Shown: positions 8,229 to 20,169 of the stretch, piece by piece
Numbering within the stretch: the stretch's first letter is position 1
Layout of the letters: each line of letters opens with the position of its first letter
NCBI RefSeq assembly: GCF_963966145.1
Contig: NC_091047.1
Coordinates: 12,586,001-12,650,000, forward strand
Length of the DNA: 64,000 nucleotides
DNA from: Tenebrio molitor
Lineage: Eukaryota > Arthropoda > Insecta > Coleoptera > Tenebrionidae
Direction of reading: 5' to 3'
Translations under genes and position numbers: made by a program
Notes under the pieces: model-generated
Seen by the model: only the letters and a program-made list of their open reading frames with translations
Database searches by the model: none
Told to the model about the DNA's origin: nothing

Positions 8229-10970
8229 CTACAAGGCACTCGCTGCATAATCCGGTTGCAGCAAAGGCAGTTCCGGGCATTGACGTAACAAAGTAAAAGC
8301 GGGGGAGTTTATGTCGATAACCAAAGTGACCCCGGCTTGATATTCGGCCGGAATCCTGATGTGAGACGTGAAAACGTAATCGACACGCGCTTCTCTTCTG
8401 CTTTCCCTCACGACTTTCGCAATTTGCCCTGAAAATAAATAACTAAATAAATTCAAAAAAATTGACAGCGACGTGTCGTGACTGACCCACGACGTTCAGT
8501 TCTTTCCATCGCACATCGTTGATCCTCATTAATTGCGGCAGATCGACTTTTGGGTCCCATCTCGAAATCACATCTTCCGTCCTGACCATCAGCACCGACT
8601 CCGAAGAGAGTTGCGGCCACAGTTGTTCAGGGTCTACGCATTCCAAAGGATTCGTCAAGTAAATACCTTCGGGGCCCACACCGAAAATCATCTGGTGGTG
8701 CCAACTGTCGGGCACGTTGCCTTCGCACTTTTGCAAGTTCATAGTCGCTATCGGTACCGCTCCGTTTTTAATCCAGTAGCCCAGCCACGACTGCAAGTTG
8801 ACCAAACGCTCAGGGTACATGGCGAAAAATCTCGAATAAATTCGTTTGTCGGACAATTTGTACAATCCGGCAATTAGGTCTCTGTGAGTGCAGCCGGCCT
8901 TGCACCTAGACAGCAGGTACTCCGTCAATGGACTTGAGTTGGCTCTCAGTTTCGTGTTTACGCATTCTTGGACCCTTTCCAGCGTGGGTATTGGAAATCG
9001 GAGAGCGTTGAGAACATTCAAGACTGCGGTGGCGCCACAAGCGGACGGTCCCACTTGTGTGATTTGCTTCAGACACGCCTCCTGATGGGTCCAAATCATG
9101 TTCTTTTCGATATTTGTACCAACTGAATTTTTGTCATCGATTAAAATTTTACCGGTGGCGTTGTGAAACGATGTTAGATTGGTTATAGTGGCGTCGCCGT
9201 TCAAACCACTTTCGCTGGGCGACGACAATTCTCCCCTGGAACTGTGGTGTCTCTTTACTACTCTCAGGGATTTCGCAGTTCGCGTCCTCTCTGACAGCGA
9301 ACAAGACCACGGCATTTTTATCTCTGCTCTGGCAGTGTTGCCGGTGTCTTTTTTGGCTATCGGTTCTGGAATTGTTTTGGTGAAATTTAAATATTTGCTT
9401 TTCACGTTGCTCTCCAATTTGTTGATGTTGTTGCTTTCTGTGTGCATTTCTTTGTTTAAATCTTTTGAACAGCAAGGTTGTGGTTCCTCGATCACTTCAA
9501 TTTTCGAATCTAAAGGTAAACTTGCTGCGTTGTCAATTTCTGTGTTAGATATCGAGTCAGAGTCGGCGTCTCCTGAAGGACCAGGATCGAAGTCCATTTC
9601 CAGAAAATCCATTTCTGGACTCGAATTATTCTCTAAAATGAAAACAAAACTTCATCAACATTAAGGTTGATACTATTTAATATTGCAAAAAATATATTTT
9701 AAAAATCTAACACGATCCTGCCAAGTTCGTGCTCGTTGTTATTCTTGAAAATAGATAAATTTAAAAAATTATAAACATCGCATTCACGTTGTTTTGGCAT
9801 AATGGGAGGCCATGATTTATTTTTTAAACGTTGGATACACTGTTTGATTTCCGTCATAAAAGTACCTGACATGCGAACCTATTAAAATGAACATAACATG
9901 TTGTTGAATTTCCCGTGATGTCTGAGTATTCCTCTATTGCAAACAAGTAAAATCGACAATAATGCACTAGACATTGACGCTATTTATAACCTCAAACTTA
10001 GAAAAACATAACCTAATTGTACAGACAGCTTCACTACCAAATTTTTCCAATAATGTCTTCCACAAAAGACAATTCTTTTCAATTTAGTATTACATGCATT
10101 TAAAAAAAAATGCATGGCAATTTGCATAAAGACAATGGTTTTCAGAATAACACAGGTGATTAAAATGGTGTCTACTAGAATTTTTTCCTCAATGAAGTCT
10201 GCTCCAAAAAATATGTAATCAGCATTCAGCTTCATTATCCAATGTCCCAATAAATCAGAATTTAGTTTATTTAATAAATTAGTTGACAAATTAAGTATGG
10301 CTATAATTACAAAGTCAATAAAATATGGTAGAAAATACATACCTTCCCGACCATCTCCTGGAATTTCATCCAGAGGTGGGATTTCCAGGTTATAAAATGA
10401 ACTAGGCAGGTCAGCAACATGATCCCCTTTATATGTGTAAATACAGCCATCATCTGATAAAGACAGCAATTCATTATCATCACTAGAACTATCACTTTCT
10501 TTAATATCTTGTTCTCTATAACTAGTACCAGCTTCACATAAATCCACAAACTCTGAAGTACAATTATTAAGGGGCATGTATGCCCCATTCAAAAAATCAT
10601 TCTCTACAGGGATATTTAAAGAGCCCTTTTCAAATCCTGTCTGTGTCTTATGTGCATCTTTCACAGAGTGTACCTGTATATTTACAGCTTCACAATCAAT
10701 AAAAGTATTGTTTAAGAAATTACTTGTTGCTGAGCTACCTTTAGAGAAACCATTTAATTTTAACACATCATTATTTAATGAACTCATGTCATCTACATTG
10801 TTATTTGTTTTCTTCTGGGTAATTTTTGGTAGTCTTGTTTTTGGAATTGCTCCTTTACTTTCGTTGGTCGTCAAACTTAAATTAGCATTGCTATCAGGAT
10901 TAGTTATTTGACTGCCTGTTGGTAAATTATCCTTGTTAACCCCACTTCTAGAGGTGTCATCAGAATTCAT
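8229..10970 (-). CDS. Uncharacterised protein with C-terminal papain/C39-like cysteine peptidase domain, 3 exons, 657 aa
   Basis: Exons are 10970-10343, 9632-8487 and 8428-8229. The junctions GGGAAG/GTATGT to TTTTAG/AGAATAAT and GTCGTGG/GTCAGT to TTTCAG/GGCAAATT keep frame, so what looks like separate ORFs is one gene. Residues 1-390 are polar and low-complexity, with an acidic patch (SDSSSDDNE) near 160, and are probably disordered. From about 390 there is a compact domain with QVGPSACGATAVLNVL (Q402, C408), SWHHQMIFGV (H521 or H522) and TNPLE (N537). This is the Gln/Cys/His/Asn order of papain-fold peptidases such as C39 and BtrH-like families. Activity and substrate are unknown. No signal peptide or clear membrane segment is in the spliced product. 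It is divergent from RtcA. Gene structure is well supported; the family call is moderate. Confidence 0.8.
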
Positions 10971-11464
10971 TATAAATTACGATTCTCTAATACTTTCACG
11001 CCTGATTCAAGCTAGGGTCCAATTTGAAACGCTCACTAATATTAAACTAATTTTATTCGTAACAGCTCTTCAACTGCATTTTCATCAAATTCTGAACATT
11101 CTCGAAGAGGAAAACTGACAATATTTATTTTTACCAACACCACCACGACAGTCAGGTATACCACCATATGTACCATGACAGTTAAAGTTACTAACCACGC
11201 ACTTTCTTCTTAGCTTATTAATTTAAACTCACTTACTCAAATCATAAATAAAACAATTTTTAAATTACCGCTCTATTTTTTTGCTAATTCAATATTCATA
11301 TTATTTGTACAAATAGTTTAAATTCTCATTACTAAATCTAGTTACAAAAAAAGTAAACAACGTACCGTCACAGTTTGACACGTTTGACATTTAAAAAACA
11401 ATTTTGCATAAGTTTCAATAGATTTTAATTTTTTTCTTGTATTGTTTAACAAAACGTTTAAAGG
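10971..11464. promoter_or_regulatory. Divergent promoter interval between the peptidase-like gene and RtcA
   Basis: The 494 bp between the two start codons (10970 minus, 11465 plus) must contain both promoters and 5' untranslated sequence. It is AT-rich without a recognisable TATA box or initiator that I can assign. Confidence 0.55.
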
Positions 11465-12728
11465 ATGTCTTGTGCCCTTAAAGAAATAGACGGTTCCATG
11501 TTGGAAGGAGTAAGTTAAAACCTATGAATCATTAAGAAGTAATAAATAAACGAATTTTCTTATAGGGTGGACAAATTTTGAGAATTGCTTTAACTTTGAG
11601 CGTCATTAGGAAGATTCCTGTTCGTATTACTAAAATCCGTGCCGGCAGAAGTAAGCCAGGTTTAATGGAACAACACTTAAAAGGTTTAGACTTTACTGTT
11701 AAAATTCTATAAACCAGTGAAGTTATTTTTTAAAGGTCTTGAATTGTTGAGAGATCTCAGCCATGCTAAAGTAAAGGGAGCATCTTTTGGATCAACTGAG
11801 GTAGAGTTTTGGCCAGGAGAAATAACTGGTGGTACTTATGAAGCTTGTGTCAAAACTGCAGGCAGTATTAGTTTATTGTTGCAAGCAGCTTTACCATGTA
11901 GTTTATTTGCCACCTCTCATGTAACACTTAAGTTACATGGTGGAACAAATGCTGAGATGGCTCCTCAGATTGATACCACCACAGAAGTTTTTCGACCAAT
12001 TTTAGAAAAATTTGGAGCAACATTTGACTTTGACCTGATCAGAAGGGGTTATTTTCCAAAGGGCGGGGGCGAAGTGGTTGTTAATATTGACCCTGTCCCC
12101 AAAATAAATCCCATTAATTTGGTAGAAAGAGGACACATTACTTCTATTTTTGGTTGGAGTTTTGTTGCAGGTTCTCTTCCTATTAAATTAGCTCATGTAA
12201 TGGCTGATTCAGCTACTATTGCATTAAAGCAGTTTTATGGTAATGTAAAAATTGAAAGGTATAAAGAAGACAGGAGCATGGCTCCAGACAATTGCTCAGG
12301 TTTGATGTACGTAGTTGTGTTGTGAATTTCATAATCCAAGTTAAATGTCTATAGTTTAATAGCTGAAACTAGTACAGGCTGTATTTTGGGTGGTTCAGCA
12401 CTAGGGAAGAGGAGTGAGAGTCCTGAAGACACGGGAAAGAGGGCTGCCAAAGAGTTGGCCAAAGCAATTGAAGATGGCGCTTGTGTTGATGAACATGTAC
12501 AAGATCAAATTATTGTTTTTATGGCCTTGGCACAAGGACCGTCATCTGTTAAAGTAGGAGAAATCACGATGCACACAAAGACTGCCATTTTTGTTACTGA
12601 AACAATGACAGATGTAAGGAAGTGATAACTGATAAGGTTCTGCCAAAGGTTTATAAATGTGATTACAGGTGGCGTTTAAAATTATTCCTGAGGATGGCCA
12701 CAACGTGATTCTTTGCAATCCTAAGTGA
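11465..12728 (+). CDS. RtcA: RNA 3'-terminal phosphate cyclase, 5 exons, 350 aa
   Basis: Converts an RNA 3'-phosphate to a 2',3'-cyclic phosphate using ATP through a covalent enzyme-AMP intermediate; it acts in RNA end processing in the nucleus. Exons are 11465-11509, 11566-11683, 11736-12306, 12355-12613 and 12669-12728. All junctions use GT-AG and restore family motifs: LEG-GGQILR at the first join and SGLI-LIAETSTG at the third. Other conserved segments are HGGTNAEMAPQID, RRGYFPKGGGEV and VDEHVQDQIIVFMALA. The catalytic histidine corresponds to the His of MHTKTAI (about residue 318). Length matches animal RTCA, apart from a short C-terminus (ILCNPK). The start ATG is followed at once by the family's DGS-EGGG motif. 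The gene appears intact. Confidence 0.95.
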
Positions 12729-12788
12729 AGTCTGTTTTAACATTATGTATTTATTGCTCTGCCAAATTGTTATTTATAATTTGTAAGA

Positions 12789-12794
12789 AATAAA
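12789..12794 (+). promoter_or_regulatory. Poly(A) signal AATAAA of RtcA
   Basis: Canonical AATAAA 61 nt after the RtcA stop codon. Confidence 0.7.
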
Positions 12795-14400
12795 CCAAAG
12801 TAACAACATGATTTTTTTATCTTTAATTTAGAACAAACACAAAGAATCTGTGAAGTTTTTGGGACTGTCGTAAAGATACTGGGAAGCACAATGATGTAAG
12901 TTTTATTTATGAATTCCCTTGTCAAGTTCTGATTTTAATGTAAGCATTTACATAGTTTCTCGAGTATATCTGCGAAGTCAAAGTTAGCAATTGTATTTTA
13001 TCGTGGATGTGTATCTGTTTTTATTACTTCTGTCTTTATTAAATTTGGATCTGTGTGTAATAAAACGCGTCAAACGCGAAATGGAGTCGGCATTCCTATG
13101 ATAAACAATGAATACACAATAACATCGGTGTGAGTCGCGTTTTGTACTACGGAAATTGAGATAATCTAATATTGATGAGCGTGTAAAGTCGGTATGGGTC
13201 ATGGGTGGATACTCACGACGTGGTGCAAGCATCAGTATTTCCTCGATCACATCAGCTTTTCGGAAGAGAATCAAACAAAAAAAGCAAAATCGTAATTTTT
13301 ATTCGTCGTTCATGTGGAGCGGAAATTCATGCTCGGCAGGTTTCTTTGCGAGCGACTTAGTTATCACTACCACCTTTTGTCCCGTCCCGTCCGTATGTAC
13401 TTAAAAGATTATCCTTCACAAATATTAAAAGATTTTAACTAATTAAAGCAAACAGTGAATTTTAATTTGTCTAATCTAGGTAGGTATGGGGAGGGGTAGA
13501 ATAACCGAGGTGATTAAGAACAGGATTGATTCTGAAGTTCTTAACATTACTTCAAGTTCAGGTTTATTACCGATAAAACGACTTGAGGTCGTAACAGATG
13601 TCAAAGTATCGAACATCTTGCAGGAGTGGAGGCGCTTTAGGCCTTTCCACTTTCACGAGTTCCATGCCCCGTGGGTTGAAACTGTTGAAACTGATATTGT
13701 CACAGCGGCAAGTATTCTTTATTAGATTTAAAAGCATTGCCAGATGCGTTATAAAGGAACTTTCGGTGTACTTTTTCTGTTGGTTTAGTTTTTTTTCATC
13801 AATAGTTCAGGGGTAGTTCGGGTACATAATAACGAAGTTTGTCGTAGCAGGACAGTTCTCAGTTCATATATCCGTGTTAGTTTTTAACAAAAATAAAATA
13901 CAAAAAAAAAGAACACCATTTGCTTTTTAATTATTTTTTACAAATATTTCTTTCAACAATAAGTACTTACCTAAGACATGCGAAAAACATTTTTCAATTT
14001 ACTAAGTACCTACTAATTATTAGTAATTTCTTTATTCAGTCTAGACAAGACGTTTTTCAGACAGAATACCTACTTATTTAGAAATCCTGTTGCTCAAAAA
14101 ATATGCGTATCTTGAAAATTAATGTCAAGTAAATGGGACAAGTGTGAGAAAACGAATCTGAATAGTAGGACACATTCATCCGAAAATTCTAAGAATGTTT
14201 GTTTATTTTTCTTGTCTAAAATTTTAATTTTTCTTGTTTTAAATTTGTATCTGTTCTAAATGAAATTAATTAATTAATGGATGCTTCCACAAATAGAGTG
14301 AGCTAGCATCGAACATTTCTTTCATTACTTTTTCAAAACTCCTGCATTTCTGAACAAAATCCAGCCTTTCAGTTCGTTCATTTATTGTCAACATTGCGGA
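12795..14400. other. Intergenic region downstream of RtcA, no gene recognised
   Basis: Contains short open frames (for example 13486-13725, 79 aa, starting MGRGRITEV) without recognisable domains, supporting splice context or a partner exon. A TCAGTT initiator-like motif lies near 13860. I cannot support a gene here. Confidence 0.35.
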
Positions 14401-14410
14401 GCGCAGACAT

Positions 14411-15030
14411 GTTTATTCCTGACGAAATGAACCGAGTAATGGGAATGCTGCAATCAGGAATGCAGCGAATAGATATTGCAAGAAATTTGAGTACAAACGT
14501 CTCGAAGTGTTACATCTTGATTAAGTGAATGGAACGAAAACGGTGATGTTTCTGAATCAGACACAGATCGCTACGGAATTACAACCTTTGTGGAGGATAT
14601 GTTTTGAGATAAATTGTCTTTGATGTTTCACTGCTACTGCATCAAAATTGATTTTGTTACTTATAAAAATGACGCATTAGTCACAATATCATCCTGAAAA
14701 CATTGCAGGAACTTAAAATATCCGGAATCGATGTGAATTCGAGCGTAAAAAGGACACGCATTTATTATTTTATCACAGCGGGTATAGAAAGTAGTTGCTT
14801 TTCAAGATGTCACATACATGGTCTAGCATGTTGTGTAAATGGGGATTTCATATTAGTGGGAGAATCGTTAACTCAAGTTCTGTATTGCGGTTTTATGACG
14901 GGGCCTGCCGCTTTACTGAATGCACAAAATTTAGCTTACTTTTGTATATGACAATGCAAGAGTTCTTGTTGCAAGAGTGATCAGAGATGTTCCTAATATC
15001 AACAGAATTTAATAAAAACATACCTAATTA
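14411..15030 (+). pseudogene. Degraded Tc1-like transposase
   Basis: Fragmentary open pieces resemble Tc1-family transposases. Near 14420-14500, EMNRVMGMLQSGMQRIDIARNL looks like the N-terminal helix-turn-helix. Near 14850, WGFHISGR resembles the VWGGIS-GR block. Near 14940-15000, YDNARVLVARVIRDV resembles the (Q)DNARPH-ARV-RD block that holds the second catalytic Asp. Stops and frame changes separate them. No terminal repeats were identified. Confidence 0.7.
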
Positions 15031-15039
15031 TCCTGAGAT

Positions 15040-18000
15040 TGTATTTAAAACGGATGACAGCATACACGATTTTGATAAAAAAAAGAACTTGCAATTTTTA
15101 TCTGATTTTGAGTGTTACACAGATATGGTCACACCATTCGTTACAATCTACATGCATATTTTACCTATTATTTGAAATTCAAATCAAATGCAATTTCATC
15201 AGATAGTGAACAAAGAAACGAGTGTTCAAATTACCTTTGCAAAAAAAGTGGTAAGTATTTTATAATTTCTGAGTGACTGCATAATCATATCATATCAATC
15301 CTGTTTAGAATAGGTATAGGTGCACTCAATTATGAGACAAAATTATTAATTTCTCTGGTCTCATATAACAGAAATAAAAACACTTAATCAACATCGAGAA
15401 AAGTGTATGTTTATAATTTTTGTCTAAAGCCAAAGAAACATTAATTTGAAACTACTACCTGCTGTAACAAACTTTAAGGGCGAAGTATTTGATGAATATT
15501 TGTTACAACTTCAGCCAGATATTCCTTTCAAGATTCCAATACAGCTTTTTTTAAAGTACATTATTTCCCCTATGATGAATAATTACGGGATTAAATTCTG
15601 AGCCTGAAGAAAGCTAATCTTCGCCTCTCTAAACTTAAGAACATTTTCCTAGAGATATTTTCGTGTTGTTTGTGCTATGCATCCCGACACTGGAATGTCC
15701 AAGGTTGATTTTTAAGTAAAGTTGTGTTCAAAGGCTTGAGAATGGCTTTCAGAATAGTTTCTTAGTGGACTTGAGCAGATGTTTTCAAGTATTTTTTACA
15801 AAAACGTGACTCGAGATTCCGTCATAGCCAACATCTCACCAAACTCTGTATTTATGATGTTTTTGAACTCTCTAAAACAAGACATCTTTCTTTTGTATTT
15901 TGCATTTTAAACAGTCATTCTATTTGTGTTATTTTTTGCTTTCCTCAGGACGCACTGCAGTTTGAATTTTTTGATACTGGATTATATTGATTTTAAACCT
16001 AACAATTACTCCAAACATTAAAAATGGTTTCATGTTTGTTTTGCTTAGTTTGTTTTATATATTGCACATTTTGCACTTCTCTTCTTCAAAAATAAAAATA
16101 GAGTTAGACTTGTTTTTGTTTGATATCGATGTGTTTTAAAGTAATTTTGTTGATACAGAATTACAGAATGTTGAGAGTAACCTAAAACTTTAATTTGCAG
16201 AAAGACATATTGATAGACAAGTTTTCAACTTAAATTATTTTTAATTAGACGAAAAACGTGATGCAGAATTTCCGGCTTCAGAGTTTATTTTTCTTGCTAG
16301 AAATTTTCCTTAGATCTTGTACACAACACTTCTGCGGAGTAATTTTTTACAGATTCATTTTTAAACGGTTTGTAGTGCTCCCCGTACATCTAATTATTAT
16401 TAGAGATATGTATTAAAAAAAATATCATGCATTTTTAAGCAATTTGATTAAAAACAAGATACACAACACCTGAGTTCGTATTGTAAATTTTAATTATTGT
16501 AGTGCGATTCAAGTTTACCTGTGAATATAAATTTTAAACCATATTTGAAATATATCTCTTCGGCAAATGTATTTTGTATTAAGTAAGTTGCAAAGGATTT
16601 GTAACATTTCAAACGTGAACAGCAAAACGTAACAAACCCTTTCGCTGAATTTACGATCCATATTTTGAATTTACAAAAATGCGTATGGTGGAGAATGTAC
16701 CACGTCAAAGCGTGTACCCAGTGTAAAATTTATAAATCTACAGCTACTGCAAATCTCGTGTGGAAATGTGAAACAAAAGTAACACGTCACTTCAATTTAA
16801 TTGACTGTTTTCAAAATTGAAATTATACAGTTTCCGGTACAGAGTTTGAATGAAATTTTTAACCAAGTTTATGGCGAACGAAAATATAAATGGAATTTTG
16901 TAGCAACAATGGTTATATTTCAGTTTAACGGTATGAATTTAAGATACTTGAAAGACACCGCTAACAAAGGAAATTATAATTTTTAAGTTATTTACGAAGT
17001 TCCCTGAAAGGATATATTATAAAGTCTGTTTTCAGCTGGCACTAGAAATTATTATTTCAAGAATAAATTGTTTCATAAGGGGTTCACAATAACTTTCCTA
17101 TTATGCAGCAGAATAGGAGAACTTCTTACATTAATTATTTCAGTCAGAGCAATTTAAAATTCAAAATGGATGATTATTATTCTAGTTTTCTATTCAACCT
17201 CACAAAGTCACAAAGCTAACATTTTTTGTAAACCTTTTCAATTTTAATTTAATAATATTCTTGCATTTAAATTTCAAATTTCCTGAGGCTATTTTTGGTG
17301 AATATAATACCATATATCGAAGGAAACTGCTTCAAATTTTCTTTCCGTACATATTTAAATTATTTCTAGAAATAATAAAATACACCACAGCTTCTAGGAT
17401 CTAGGTACATTTTAGATAAATCCGGTTAGCTTCATGCGTATTTTAAACATGTACAGAACTTAGTAATTTCTAAGTAAGTTATTGAATTTTGTACTTGTCT
17501 GAATTACTTATAGTTAACACAGGTGTGCGTTTATCTTTTGTAATGAATTAAATATTTTACGATTTCATTGTTATCTGCAATTAATAATTTACTGACAAAT
17601 AAAAACTTTACTGCATGTACATGTAGAGCACGTACCTACGTACATTGATAAAGTTAATATCTGATAATGACAAATACTGAAGGCTATGAATATTTAGAAG
17701 TTATTTACCGATTTTTCATTATGATGATAACATCGTTGGTTATGTATGTGGCCGTAAAAATTACGATGTAGAGATTAACGAACACGTTGTAAAAGGAGGA
17801 AGGTCAAAATGTCTGCGAAATTGTGATGGTGAACGATCCTCTGTACGATCTACTCTAACTAGCGTTCTAATTGTCTATAAAGCATACAAATAAACGTCAA
17901 ACAATGGGAACAATCGTGTAACTTTGTAAAATGGCCGCCATTAAATCGTAATAGCTTTATTACATTTATCAGACATGAAAGTTGCATTGAGCACGATTTC

Positions 18001-18600
18001 CTTTTGGTTGTATTTCCAAAGTTATTAAATTATTTTTCATGGATCAAACTTTTCTTCTCCTGATGGATTACACCTGGTTTAAAAGTTGGCCGTGTTTGTT
18101 TTTCTTGTGTAAGCTTGATAAAATACTCGAGTGTGGACCTTTTATCAAGACTTTTCCGAAACCAGAGCAATTGGTATTGATCGAGACTTGATTAAAAGCA
18201 CAATTCTGCCACCCCGAAATCAGATTAAAGGTGCTTAATTTTCTACATAGGAAATACGTTAATATTTGTTCTAATTAAAGCAAAACAGTTTGCATACATT
18301 ACGCTTTAATACTCATTTTGCAATCGTAAACGGTGCACTGAACAAATTTGACTGACGGTCACACATTTCGTGTTGGAACTGACAAAAAATAGTTATGGTA
18401 ATGATGGAGAGCAACTAGTTCACACGTTTGTTAAATACGCACTTGCAATTTTGCATGCTAACAATGACCTGGAAATAGATTCATGGATGTATGAAGATAA
18501 TTATTATAACATTTACACAGCGCCATGCACTGTTCCCGGAATTTCCGTTTAATTATTTGAATTTAATTTTTTTCAAATTGAATGTGTGTGTGTTTTACTT
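15040..18600. other. AT-rich non-coding DNA, nothing recognised
   Basis: Only short random-length open frames. No hairpin, tandem repeat or gene-like segment that I could support. Confidence 0.4.
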
Positions 18601-18625
18601 TATTCAAATGTTTATTTTAGTATTA

Positions 18626-18785
18626 TACAGGGTATTTCACGAGTGATAATGAGCCCGACGGAATTGAAAATGCAACCCACAATACATTTCTAAAGAAATG
18701 AAATATCCATCTTTTCTTTGGAAATGTATTGTGGGTTGTATTTTCAATTCCATCGGGTTCATTATCACTCGTAAAATACCCTGTA
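18626..18785. mobile_element. MITE family A, compact copy (160 bp)
   Basis: Palindromic: TACAGGGTATTTCACGAG and the following 45 bp or so recur inverted at the right end, meeting TATA. The TA flanks suggest the Tc1/mariner superfamily. Related copies lie at 23413-23480, 30158-30227, 45485-45936, 59168-60047 and about 63834-63937. Confidence 0.85.
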
Positions 18786-19202
18786 TATATAGAAAATATA
18801 ATTTAAGAATTTTTACATGAAATGAAAGCATTTTTGATGATAAATGAGGAGTTTTAATTTATAGAGAATCAATAATTTTCAATTGTGTTAATTTTCAAGA
18901 AGAACATTTATAATTTTAGAGTTCAAAATATTTTGTTATCTACAATTGTGGAAAACAGAATAAGGAAAATTAAGGAAAAGCATCAGTCGTAAACATTAAA
19001 ATGACCTCAAAGTAAAATGCGTAAAGATTTTTTTTCTGACAATTTCATTCATACACTAAAAATCCCATAAGCAGCGGTGTTTTTGTCATTATGACAGCGA
19101 AAAAAGTTTGCCAGCGACAAAACGTAACCTAACGTTTGAAAGCGCCTGATTCTAGTAGGTCTGCATCATAGTGATTTACGTATTCATTAAATTGTCTTAC
19201 CG

Positions 19203-19332
19203 AATTACACTCAACCTTTTTTTTTGGGTTGAAGTAAACTTGACATTTATAATTCGAGTTTTGTTGTTGAGGCAACAAAATTCTCATTGAAATGTCAAGT
19301 TTACTTCGACAAAAAAAAGCTCTCGTGTAATT
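19203..19332. mobile_element. 130-bp hairpin MITE
   Basis: AATTACAC at 19203 is mirrored by GTGTAATT at 19325-19332; GAAGTAAACTTGACATTT and TTTTGTTG blocks are also inverted. Single copy in the window. Confidence 0.7.
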
Positions 19333-19339
19333 ATAAAGT

Positions 19340-19970
19340 GAAAACAAAATCTTTATGAAAAAACTTATGGCTTTTTCAATTTATTCAAGAGAGTCCTTGG
19401 TAAAAAAAGGTCATATTTACTTAAGAAAGCATGTCACAATTGAAAAGTACATTACCTATTCTTTCGCATTCCCTTTTAAGGAGCATAATTTTCTCCAAAT
19501 AATACAGCGCGGCTGTTAGTACGACGAAAGTACTTTTTTCCAAGAATATCACTAGCAGTTTCCGCAACATATATTTCTTCATCTGTCGTACTTGCCTTGA
19601 ATGTAGCCCACACTTATTATGTATATTTAGCTGGTGGTTTTCATTCTTGAATCTTGATTCCCCTTGTTCGTTCTTTCAGTATTTAAAACTTGTTTCGAAT
19701 TTTCTGGGGCACTTAACTCAAAAACTAATGTATCGACTTTCTTTAAAAAAGTTTATTAGAAAGAGAAAGTTCCTGATTGTCTTTTGGGTTTTGTTTTATA
19801 ACGATATGACGTCAGAGGGCTGGATAAATAACGATAAAGTGCCGGGTATGCGGTGTAGTGAGGAATATTTTATTAAGTAAATACAATACTTACATCCAAT
19901 TAAATGATTACTGTACAGTGCTGGGTTGCGGTAAATGGTATCTAATTGAAAATAAAAACTAATGGAAAAG
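19340..19970. other. Non-coding interval, nothing recognised
   Basis: A 77-aa open frame at 19647-19880 shows no domain or splice support. Confidence 0.35.
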
Positions 19971-19974
19971 AAAA

Positions 19975-20165
19975 CAAATCTTTGTTGCCAAACGTGACGC
20001 CACTGGTAAGCAGATTTTTCGCTGAAATGTTAAAGAAACGTCAATTTTAAAGCAACGGTGTGGTGTATTGACCTAGAAAACAACTTTTCGATTTCGGCAA
20101 TATTTATAGACGTTTTCTGTAATTGTAAGCAACGATTATCACAGAATAAGTGGTAAAATGGTCTT
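19975..20165 (+). repeat. Partial copy of repeat family B
   Basis: Shares CCACTGGTAAGCAG, AAAGAAACGTCAATTTTAAAG and the following 100 bp with 22195-22395 and, inverted, with about 62045-62190. Confidence 0.75.
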
Positions 20166-20169
20166 GCAT

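Noticed and set aside
9149..9664. Open frames overlapping the peptidase-like gene (108 and 161 codons)
   Set aside because: Out-of-frame or antisense shadows of exon 2, without family resemblance.
13486..13725. 79-codon frame starting MGRGRITEV as a gene
   Set aside because: No splice partners, no domain, low-confidence context.
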